64,000 bases of DNA from Cristatella mucedo. Taxonomy: Eukaryota > Bryozoa > Phylactolaemata > Cristatellidae. A program made the position numbers and the translations under genes. The notes beneath the pieces were generated by a model. The model saw only the letters and a program-made list of their open reading frames with translations, was not told the DNA's origin and searched no databases. The DNA lies in the NCBI GenBank assembly GCA_009760855.2, contig WPIO01000047.1, positions 1,137,001 through 1,201,000 of the forward strand, in the 5' to 3' direction. Positions 56,751 through 64,000 of this stretch are shown here, piece by piece (position 1 is the stretch's first letter; the number at the start of each line of letters is the position of its first letter).

Positions 56751-57344
56751 ATAATAATAATAATAAATTTAATTTGGCGCCATTGAGCGTCCAAACGTTT
56801 CTCGTTACAGGACGGGTAATTTGATCTGCTGGAGGGTACATCCTTGGTTTGTGAGTGAACGTAACTTGGCACACCCGCAAAATTGCCCAGCTGCCGGCGT
56901 TTACGTCTACGCTGCAATGTAGATAAAGTAGAACTGGCTTCCTCGAGCTAGCAGCTCCTTGTCATCGTTTGCTGTTAAGCCTGCTGACTCGCTTCGGCAG
57001 TTGCAGCCCGCCGCTCCACCCCGCCCCCAAAGCGGTCGTCCAGCAAGCCGCCGGTCCAACGGCGACGTTGCGACCTCCCGCCTGCACACGTGGGCAGCGA
57101 TGGCCGCTTCCTCGAAAGCATTAGTCATTAGGAGAGCTCGCGCGGCTGCTCGTCGAGTCGCCATAGTCAACGGACGCGCGGTCGCTGCCGTCGCGGCACG
57201 AACGTCATTTCGCGCGAGCAGCAGCGTTTGCACCGAGGTGCGGCGCTAGTCGGAAGTTCGCTTCGTCTGCTTGACTGAAGTGCCAGCTGCGCGCGCAGGG
57301 TCGCGCCAGCGGTGCACTCCCTATAATGTTAACTATAGTGATAG
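56751..57344. other. Unclassified; GC-rich at 56950-57300
   Basis: An (ATA)n run at 56748-56766 may be the tail of an unknown insertion. The GC-rich part carries the short ATG frame listed separately. Confidence 0.35.
57100..57249 (+). CDS. Speculative short ORF, targeting-peptide-like
   Basis: ATG at 57100 with G at -3 and +4 opens 49 codons starting MAASSKALVIRRARAAARRV. There is one acidic residue only near the end, and Ala, Arg and Ser dominate. This composition resembles a mitochondrial targeting presequence. GAG|GTGCGG at 57235-57243 could be a splice donor. GC-rich DNA easily gives Ala/Arg frames by chance, so this remains weak. Confidence 0.2.
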   Translation: MAASSKALVIRRARAAARRVAIVNGRAVAAVAARTSFRASSSVCTEVRR

Positions 57345-57423
57345 TGATATCAGTGATAATAATAATAATAAGTCGTTCTCGTAGAGCCTTAGAAGAACTG
57401 GATTTCTATTCAGGCGCTTTAAA
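57345..57423 (-). mobile_element. Terminal LINE-1/SINE B 3' hairpin fragment
   Basis: GATAATAATAATAATAAGTC, GAGCCTTAGAAGAACTGGAT, TTCTATTCAGGCGCTTTAAA is the complement of the tail and terminal hairpin only. Too short to say which of the two families it came from. Confidence 0.6.
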
Positions 57424-57607
57424 ATAATAATATAATTCATTTATATAGCGCCATTCATTCATTTAATAATATAATTCATTTATATAGCACCCAAGAGAAC
57501 TTAGTCTCTGTTCAGGCGCTTCACATATGCCTCGGGGCTTGAGCCCACGACCTCAGGCACACATTGGTCGGGGCGAGCACCTTAACCGCTAGACCAAACC
57601 AGCTCGG
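57424..57607 (-). mobile_element. SINE B with duplicated tail
   Basis: The minus strand reads CCGAGCTGGTTTGGTCTAGC, GGTTAAGGTGCTCGCCCCGA, B box GGGCTCAAGCCCC and tail GAAGCGCCTGAACAGAGACT, AAGTTCTCTTGGGTGCTATA. The terminal AATAATATAATTCATTTATA occurs twice (57424 and 57467), a tandem duplication of the tail end. Confidence 0.9.
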
Positions 57608-58069
57608 CAATTTGCGAAGAGTTGCTAGAGAAGCGATCGCCAACCGGTACTGACAAGCAAGGTATAGCGAGCGATTCGTAAAGCCTACAAAAGCACAGTC
57701 AGGGCTGGCACTTGGTGAGACCCCTGATTAGCAACGGGAACTGAGTAATACACATGGAACCACTCAAAGCAGGAAAAGGACGAGTTCACTGGCACCATAA
57801 AAACAATTTCGTCTGGACCTCAGTCAAGGCGCATAGCCCAGCTTCTGAACAGGAAAGCACACATAGGACGACATCGCATAAGGACGAAGCCAACCTTTTT
57901 CATGAAAAAATTAAGATGTAGATTTCTAGCTTATTTGTGTAAGGTCGCCAAATCGGTAGATGACGAGGTGTCAGTTCCTGTAGCGAATCCGACGCTTTGG
58001 GAACGGAGTAATTTAGCGACCAAGGAATTTAAGGCCAGTTAGGAGAACAATCCATCTATCATGGTCAGG
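57608..58069 (-). pseudogene. Probable very old LINE-1 fragment
   Basis: GCACACATAGGACGACATCG, AGATTTCTAGCTTATTTGTG, AAGGTCGCCAAATCGGTAGA and CGACGCTTTGGGAACGGAGT follow the order of the minus-strand LINE C-terminal region seen elsewhere, with heavy divergence. The left 250 bases are unclassified. Confidence 0.4.
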
Positions 58070-58170
58070 AAAATATTTAATTCATTCGTTCGACTCCCAC
58101 AGAAAACTTAATCTGTACACAGGTGCTTCACACATGCCACGGAGCTCGAGCTCACGACCTCATGGTCCGC
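58070..58170 (-). mobile_element. SINE B tail half
   Basis: On minus: GAGGTCGTGAGCTCGAGCTC, CGTGGCATGTGTGAAGCACC, TGTGTACAGATTAAGTTTTC and an AATGAATTAAAT end. The A-box part is lost. Confidence 0.78.
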
Positions 58171-58699
58171 GAAAGACGACCGTATCAGGTGAGAGCGAGC
58201 GGTACGACGGGAAGTCATGTTCAGCTGCTTGCGAGCTGTCGTCGGACGCGATGTGCTCGGGATGGCAAGGCGCCGCCACGGAGTCGAATTCGGCGAGCGC
58301 GCGGGTGACTTACCGCCGCCGCTCCGGCCGCACAAGCGAGGAATTATGACATTGAAGCTAGCGTGACTTCCTTGAGGAACGCAGATCGAACAGCGAGGGC
58401 AGTGGTATAGTATTCAGTAGGCCTCGCCCACACTGTCGCCTCTGCGGCAGCGGCTGCAATCTCGCAGAGACGTAAATATTTAGCAGCACCGGGGCACCAT
58501 GCGACGCCGACGCCGGTCGGCGTCGCGCGCTGAGCTGCCCTCGTCGTCGCCTTGCTTGAGGACGTCTGGCGGGTGAGTCCCTTCTAAACCCCTGCACCTG
58601 CTTTGGCGCAAAGTCGGCAGCCCAAATAACCTTCGTAATTGATTAATTTCAACATTGCTTGTGGGTGTGCTCAGCTGTATGTCTCTTTTGTTGTAATTA
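58171..58699. other. Unclassified GC-rich DNA
   Basis: CpG-rich from 58180 to 58560 (GCGACGCCGACGCCGGTCGG). Overlapping frames on both strands look composition-driven. No exon signal was convincing. Confidence 0.35.
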
Positions 58700-58811
58700 T
58701 AATGTTATTGTATTTGTATAGCTCCCTCGGAGAACTAAATCGTTTCCTTGGCACTTAACAAGAGCTGTATAGAAATAACTACCAAGCGATTGGTGATAAA
58801 ATGCGTAAGCA
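58700..58811 (-). mobile_element. Older LINE-1 copy, left part
   Basis: TATTTGTATAGCTCCCTCGG, AGAACTAAATCGTTTCCTTG is the complement of the LINE 3' end. It breaks at AAGCA (58807-58811) where the younger LINE is inserted and resumes at 61030. Confidence 0.88.
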
Positions 58812-58991
58812 TGCCTATGGTTTACCACAGACATTAAACTAGCCAAGTCTACTAAACGAAAGCTTGAAAAGGCATACAAAAGATCCGGACTAACTGTCCA
58901 TCGACAGACATATGAAGACTACTGTAGGTCGTACCAATCGATCCTAGCAAAGGCTAAGTCTAGCTTCTATAGAAACATTGTTGAATCACAG

Positions 58992-60794
58992 ATGCACAAT
59001 CCAAAAATGCTGATGTCGACAATAAACCATCTCCTCAACCGTTCCCAGGTTAGCTCCTTACCAGATGATCCTTGTGATGATCTAGCCGATCGCTTCTCTC
59101 GATTCTTTGTGCAGAAGATAGACAAAATCAGGGAATCCATCCCTGCGATGACAACCTTCCTACTAGAATGCTGTTCCTCGGTTCCTGGCTGCGCCTCAAT
59201 GTCTGCATTTAAACAGGTCACCAGTGATGTAGTCCTAAAGCTCGTATCTCAATCAAAGAAGACAACAAGTCCACTGGACCCTATTCCCACTGTCCTGCTC
59301 CTACGTTGCATTGATCTGCTGCTGCCATGCATAACCAGCATCATTCATATGTCATTAGCCTCAGGTCAGGTCCCAGCACCTTTCAAAAAAGCTGTAGTCA
59401 GGCCACTTCTCAAGAAAGCTACACTAGACCAAGAGAACTTAAGCAACTACCGCCCAGTTTCCCTTCTACCATTCCTATCAAAGACACTGGAACGGGTCGT
59501 GGCAGACCAGCTGAACTCGTATATCGAAACCTCACACATTGCTAGTAAGTTCCAGTCTGGCTTTAGAGCTAATCACTCCACAGAGTCAGCATTGCTTCGG
59601 GTATACAACGACCTACTTAGGAATGCAGACATGGGTAGAGTGTCTCTTCTTGTTTTGCTCGATCTTTCGGCAGCTTTTGATACCATCGATCACAAAGTAC
59701 TTCTAGAGCGCCTCTCATCTCGCCTGGGCATCACTGGCACTGCTCTGCAGTGGTTCAGGTCCTATCTCAGTGGGAGACTCCAGAGTGTTGACGTGAATGG
59801 ACAAAGATCATCTGAAGTACCTCTAAAACATGGAGTACCTCAGGGCTCTGTGCTAGGTCCGGTCCTTTTCACCGTTTATACTCTCCCTCTCGCTGATGTG
59901 ATTGCCAAGCACAATCTAGGCTTTCACTTCTATGCGGATGACACTCAGTTGTACCTTTGCTTTGATCCCTCCCAGCCTTCGAGCACCTCAAATTCTCTCA
60001 ACTCACTTGCTGCATGCATTGATGACATCCGATCATGGATGGCAGCAAATTTTCTAAAACTAAACGATAACAAAACTAACTTACTAGTTATGGGCAAACC
60101 CAGTGTGATTCAGAAATTGGAAAGGCTGACGCTCAAAATTGGCTCTGCCAGCATATCTCCTGTCGAATCAGCTCGAAATCTAGGTGTCATAATCCAAAGC
60201 GACCTCTCGCTAGACGACCATATCAGCTCCACGGTCAAATCTGCCTATTTTCAGCTTCATAATAGCGCTAAAATTCGAGCTTGTTTAGATAAGGATACCA
60301 TGTCTAAGTTGGTCCATGCATTCGTGACATCTCGTCTCGACTTCTGCAACTCACTGCTCACTGGTCTACCGGCATGTGCGATCAGGCGATTGCAGCTGGT
60401 GCAAAACTCTGCAGCTGGGCTTGTCTGTCGTGAGTGTCGCAGTTGCCACATTACTCCACTTCTCGCCGACCTGCACTGGTTACCAGTCAAGCAACGGATT
60501 GACTTCAAGGTTTTGTCGCTCACTTTTAGGTCTCTTCATTCTATGGCTCCAGCCTATCTTTCAGATATACTACCCCATCAGGCAAAGCATCGTACCACTC
60601 GCTTTTCGGAATCCAACAGTCTAGAAATACCTCGTACAAACCTTAAATCCTTTGGAGACCGTGCATTTAGCTCGTATGCTCCCACAGCCTGGAACTCCCT
60701 CCCAACCTGCATCAGAACATCCCCTGACCTGACCACATTTAAAAGAAACTTAAAAACATACCTATTTAGGACAGCATTTAGTGGGTCCTTGTGA
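58992..60794 (+). CDS. LINE reverse transcriptase (5'-truncated ORF2)
   Basis: Non-LTR retrotransposon reverse transcriptase, which copies element RNA at a nicked chromosomal target. The ORF is 600 codons from the first ATG. The same frame is open from 58809 and still LINE-like (WFTTDIKLAK at 58818), so this Met is internal and the true start was lost by truncation. Motifs: YRPVSLLP (about residues 153-160), SAAFDTIDH (226-234, catalytic Asp 230), PQGSVLGP (283-290), YADDTQLY (314-321, catalytic Asp 316-317), FLKLNDNKTNLLVMG after it, and [12 protein letters not shown] (about 449-460). No zinc knuckle is seen. The stop at 60792 is TGA, where other copies have CGA or TGG, so the family protein may be 27 residues longer. 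Confidence 0.95.
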   Translation: MHNPKMLMSTINHLLNRSQVSSLPDDPCDDLADRFSRFFVQKIDKIRESIPAMTTFLLECCSSVPGCASMSAFKQVTSDVVLKLVSQSKKTTSPLDPIPTVLLLRCIDLLLPCITSIIHMSLASGQVPAPFKKAVVRPLLKKATLDQENLSNYRPVSLLPFLSKTLERVVADQLNSYIETSHIASKFQSGFRANHSTESALLRVYNDLLRNADMGRVSLLVLLDLSAAFDTIDHKVLLERLSSRLGITGTALQWFRSYLSGRLQSVDVNGQRSSEVPLKHGVPQGSVLGPVLFTVYTLPLADVIAKHNLGFHFYADDTQLYLCFDPSQPSSTSNSLNSLAACIDDIRSWMAANFLKLNDNKTNLLVMGKPSVIQKLERLTLKIGSASISPVESARNLGVIIQSDLSLDDHISSTVKSAYFQLHNSAKIRACLDKDTMSKLVHAFVTSRLDFCNSLLTGLPACAIRRLQLVQNSAAGLVCRECRSCHITPLLADLHWLPVKQRIDFKVLSLTFRSLHSMAPAYLSDILPHQAKHRTTRFSESNSLEIPRTNLKSFGDRAFSSYAPTAWNSLPTCIRTSPDLTTFKRNLKTYLFRTAFSGSL

Positions 60795-60959
60795 TTCGTT
60801 CTCGATGTGCTTATGCGTGCTGACACTGTTCATGCTGCCACTAACCACATTTGCATGCTGACCCAGTGCATGTAACCCCTAACCATGTTATTCATTTTGT
60901 TTGTTTTTCAAGCATGATTTTACTTACTATTCTATTGCGTATCACTTTGCAGCAAATGT

Positions 60960-60999
60960 AAAGCGCCTAGAAAGAGATTAAGTTCTCTGAGGGCGCTTT
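60960..60999 (+). promoter_or_regulatory. LINE-1 3' terminal hairpin
   Basis: AAAGCGCC (60960-60967) pairs with GGCGCTTT (60992-60999), and AGAGA (60973-60977) pairs with TCTCT (60984-60988) inside it. In L2-clade LINEs such as eel UnaL2, a 3' stem-loop is known to be recognised by the RT. By analogy this is the likely template recognition site. SINE B ends in a matching structure. Confidence 0.7.
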
Positions 61000-61004
61000 A
61001 TCAA

Positions 61005-61029
61005 GTGCAATATTATTATTATTATTATT
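61005..61029 (+). repeat. (ATT)n LINE tail
   Basis: About eight ATT units end the young LINE. The same tail ends the copy at 47797-47816 and, as its complement, starts the copies at 45930 and 63609. Confidence 0.95.
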
Positions 61030-61230
61030 AAGCAGCAGGCACAGCGTAAGCACGCACATGCCCACGTAAGACGAAACATAAAGACTGACTAAATGCTTCA
61101 ATAAACAGGTGTGTTTTAAGCTTCTTTTTAAAAGTTTTCAAGACATGCGACGTTGTGACGAGCATCGGGAGTTCGTTCTTGGCTTTCGGGCGTACGAACT
61201 AAAGGCACTACCTCCAAAGGTGGCGGGCGC
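61030..61230 (-). mobile_element. Older LINE-1 copy, right part
   Basis: AAGCAGCAGGCACAGCGTAA and CACGTAAGACGAAACATAAA continue the minus LINE interrupted at 58811. TTTGGGAGCATACGAAC-type text appears as TTTCGGGCGTACGAACTAAA. The fragment ends near CTCCAAAGG. Confidence 0.85.
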
Positions 61231-61394
61231 GATGTTAGTAGCAGACACCTAAAGTAGTGGACCTGGTGGGACTCGCCGTCATAAATCAGCCGTTTAGTTT
61301 AGCGGCTGTCCCTCTGGCATTATCGTAAAGCGTATTTATCACGTGGCCTTTGAAGTTTCTTTTCAGGCTGAAACCCCTACGGCATTTGTACGAT

Positions 61395-61955
61395 AGCGTG
61401 TAATAGCCTTATCGTAACCTTATCCGACTCCCGTCTCGCTGACCCTCTCTTTTGTCTCTCACTAGTGTGCTCTGGCTAACCATCAAGCTGTTGCAGCATA
61501 CTGACTATAACCATATAGCATGCCACTCACTTTTAGGTCCCTTCATTCTCAAGCTCCGGCCTACTTATCCTACGAGCTACTTCGCAATCGGGTTATGCAT
61601 CTAACCGCGCGCTATTCTGACTCGTACTATTTGGCTGCGTCTCGAACCGACCTCGTGTCCAACGGCGACCGTTTTTCAGTCCACGTGGCCCCAAAGCCTG
61701 GAGTTCCCTTCTCACGGACGCCGAGAAGTCACCTCGCGTGACTACATATAGGAATAAGCTAGAAATACAGCGGTTTCTCGCAGCATTGGCGCAGCGAAGC
61801 GTGTGAATTTTGCCGGCTGGTGATAACAGTGATGATGCGTGCTGACGATACTGTAATGCTATCACTAACCAACTGACGCGCTTCCTTTCCGCGCGTATAA
61901 AGTGTCTCGAAATGAGATTCAGTTCTCTGAGGGCTCTATAGATATTTCTCATCAA
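61395..61955 (+). pseudogene. Diverged LINE-1 C-terminal fragment with 3' end
   Basis: The frame 61520-61741 reads [20 protein letters not shown], matching [20 protein letters not shown] of the young copy. The 3' UTR (GATGATGCGTGCTGACGATA) and hairpin (GTGTCTCGAAATGAGATTCA, GTTCTCTGAGGGCTCTATAG) follow, with ACTATTACTATTAC as tail. It is more diverged than the nearby copy and may be a subfamily. Confidence 0.82.
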
Positions 61956-63604
61956 TTTCTTTACTATTACTATTACAAGGTCGCTCTGCCGCTGCTACAC
62001 ACACCTGCGTACTGTTCTCCCTACCTTGACTACATGCTCTTTGTCTCGCTTATGGTGGCCGGAAGCCAGCGCTGCGACGGCGTCTGTGCCGCGACGCTGG
62101 TGAAGGAAGGACTGTATATTCTCCAGCTTGTCTCCGCCTGAGTCTGACTGCGCACGCGTCTCGGCGGAATTCAGCCCAAGGTCGGAAGGACTCGACTATC
62201 CTGATCTCCGACGCGACGTCGAATCGGACTGTTCGTAAAAACCGTCGACTAGGACGTCATGGATTTGACTGTCGATGACGATATAGCGTAGCGCTGCTTC
62301 TCTCCAAAGCGCCGCTGACGCCGCTGGGGAAGTTTCGCGTCCGATTAAAATGGCCAACGGCTCGCGCGCGAGTGGCTAACTTCGAGCCTCGAATTCGTCA
62401 CGCCCGCGAGTGCGTCCGACCGCCTCCGAACGACCGCAGACGGACAGACCGGAGCTTGCGATTACTCTAGCGCCGATGGCGAAGTGGACCAAATGCCGGA
62501 CCGACGAGCGCTCTCGTACGAGCGTCCTGTTTCGGGCGGCGGCGTGTAGCCCATATAGCGGCTCTCGAAGGGCGCAGCTCGGGCCGCCGGCGCAGGACGA
62601 GGAGGAGGCCGGCACCGGCAGCGCCGGTGCCGGCGGCAGCGAGAAGGGGGAGGGAAGACGCGCGTTTCTCGTACTGTTCGTTCGTTCATTCAGAGTCCGG
62701 GCCGTGCGCTCCATCTTGCTCCGATTAAACCGACGGCCTCTCGGCGACCGCCGGCTTACCGCATATACAGCCAGCCAGCGAGTAAGCCCGCCGTCGATCG
62801 CCGCGCCCGATGTAGCAACGTCGGTAGGAGCTGCCCGCCGCAGGTTGTCGTAAATCAAAGTAGCCTGAGCAAATAAATCATCCTTCACACGGTCAGGCTA
62901 GAGCGAGCGTGGTGGGTGGACGTTTTCGGCAAAAATGTGCCTCTTGCGCTCCCTCCTCTAAGGCGACCGCCGCTCACGACTCAGCGAGATAACTAACGGC
63001 GCAGCTGCCGACAGGCGTCGAGTCAATTAGTGAGGAATGGCGGCAGCCGCCGCCCCGAACGGCGACCGCTTCGCGGCGGCCCCGTCGCCGAGCGGCTCCG
63101 CACCGTGGCTACGCTAAGGGGTGCAGGAATCTCTGGCAGGAGCTGTCGCTGCCGCCGCTGCCACCGCTGCCGCTGCTACGAACTCGAATTGGCGGCCGCG
63201 ACAACGTGGTGGTGGCGCTGGCGCGAAGCGAATCGAACTCTGGTCCTAATTCCGCAGCGCCGACGCGCCGTGCAGGCAAGCAGTGGGCTGCGTACTGCCG
63301 TCGTGACGTGGCGCAGCGACAATGCAAGCAATACGGATAGTAGCACCACCCGCCATCTTCCTATTTTGGAGCAGCAGAGACTGCTTCGACCTGCTGCTCT
63401 GTGCGGCGGTGCTTACTTTTTCTCTCTTAATCGGACGGATCTACTTTGCTGACTGCTTGCTATCTGGCCCTGAGCGAGCGGCCGGTAGTTTACTTTCTTG
63501 AAGCAGGGCGCTTGCAGTGGTCCAGATTCCGCGGAACTGCTTCCCGCTGCGGATTGACTTGTCCATTAGGATCAGCAAGACGGAAGCTCGTGCGTGTGTA
63601 TAAA
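61956..63604. other. GC- and CpG-rich block, possible promoter or first exons
   Basis: From 62150 to about 63450 the sequence is rich in CG dinucleotides with no transposon similarity. Overlapping frames on both strands (62376-62888 minus, 62410-62853 plus) are probably composition effects. An ATG at 63037 in a good context opens 26 codons (MAAAAAPNGDRF start) to TAA at 63115. GAGTAAGC at 62780 resembles a donor site. None is enough to call a gene. Confidence 0.4.
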
Positions 63605-63666
63605 TATATAATAATAATAATTCACTTGATAAAGCGCCCTCAGAGAACTTGATCTCTCTCTAGGCG

Positions 63667-63671
<5 letters not shown>
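63605..63671 (-). mobile_element. Minimal LINE-1 3' end
   Basis: ATAATAATAATTCACTTGAT, AAAGCGCCCTCAGAGAACTT, GATCTCTCTCTAGGCGCTTT is the complement of tail plus full hairpin and nothing more. The hairpin arms still pair. It is followed at once by an AT microsatellite. Confidence 0.88.

Positions 63672-63712
<41 letters not shown>
63672..63712. repeat. (TA)n microsatellite
   Basis: About 20 TA units directly after the hairpin fragment. Confidence 0.95.
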
Positions 63713-63713
<1 letters not shown>

Positions 63714-64000
63714 TTCGTTAGTCATCAGCGACATCACCTAATATGCTCGTCGCAGATGAGTGAAAGCATAATTCGGAACTAAAGTAGAGTGTGGATATTT
63801 TCCTTACGGCGTTTTCCCTATGCTGTAGACGCCAAGGCTGGCGGTTTATCGGGCTATTACAGCGATCCTCCATATTGGGGGATGGGCCGCCACGAAAGTG
63901 CGGACGTGCATCTCTGAGGATTAATGCCGACAGTTCTCCTGTACATGCGTATTTGCAGGCAAGTGATTGTGCACTCGAAGTACCGCTCTACACTGCACAG
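63713..64000. other. Unclassified DNA to window end
   Basis: No repeat, ORF or regulatory structure was recognised. Confidence 0.35.

Larger units (their letters stand above)
58812..61029 (+). mobile_element. Young LINE-1 insertion, best copy in the window
   Basis: 5'-truncated Jockey-superfamily non-LTR retrotransposon (L2/CR1/Rex-like). It contains the endonuclease-RT linker, an uninterrupted RT and C-terminal ORF, a 3' UTR (60795-60959), the terminal hairpin (60960-60999) and an (ATT)n tail to 61029. AAGCA occurs at 58807-58811 and 61030-61034, a 5-bp target-site duplication. The flanks join into a continuous minus-strand LINE. The endonuclease is missing, so this copy alone is not expected to move. 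Confidence 0.95.

Noticed and set aside
62376-62888. A 170-codon minus gene or 147-codon plus gene
   Set aside because: Both strands are open because of high GC; amino acids are Arg/Ala/Ser-biased and nothing is recognised. Kept only as a CpG-rich block.

Overview
This window looks like gene-poor, repeat-rich nuclear DNA from an animal, most likely an invertebrate. The evidence is several dozen fragments of non-LTR retrotransposons (LINEs) and tRNA-derived SINEs, long AT, CT and GT microsatellites, no bacterial-style gene packing, and one fragment matching the V4 region of eukaryotic 18S rRNA. The phylum cannot be fixed from sequence reading alone. No host protein-coding gene could be identified with confidence. 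Every clearly recognisable protein is LINE reverse transcriptase or endonuclease.

Three repeat groups dominate. LINE family 1 is a Jockey-superfamily element (L2/CR1/Rex-like). Its 3' end carries a hairpin near AAAGCGCC...GGCGCTTT and an (ATT)n tail. About two dozen copies or fragments occur on both strands. The best are an uninterrupted 600-codon reverse transcriptase ORF at 58992-60794, a very similar 3' copy at 47062-47821, and an old but longest copy at 52785-55960 (minus) that still shows the endonuclease region. LINE family 2 is a separate, more decayed family ending in ATTAC-type repeats (18995, 20620, 31755, 33085, 49410, 56330). The SINEs are family B, whose 3' end resembles the LINE-1 3' hairpin, family A, with a different tail, and a third body (C) joined to the family A tail.

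Layout. 0-6 kb: simple repeats, an 18-bp minisatellite, SINE remnants. 6-8.6 kb: a decayed plus-strand LINE split by a SINE B. 8.6-16.8 kb: mostly unclassified DNA with a minus-strand LINE, a SINE A, the 18S-like fragment and a long CT tract. 16.8-31.5 kb: a run of LINE-1 remnants all on the minus strand. 31.7-39.7 kb: LINE-2 and LINE-1 fragments on both strands, SINEs and a strong palindrome. 39.8-45.9 kb: the least repeat-dense part, with two decayed reading frames that are the best candidates for host coding sequence. 45.9-61.9 kb: dense, nested LINE and SINE insertions including the youngest element. 62-63.6 kb: a GC- and CpG-rich block that could be a promoter or first-exon region.

The parts relate as a retrotransposition system. 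LINE-1 encodes the machinery, SINE B appears to borrow its 3' recognition end, and nested insertions give a relative time order. Boundaries of decayed copies are approximate, usually to within a few tens of bases.
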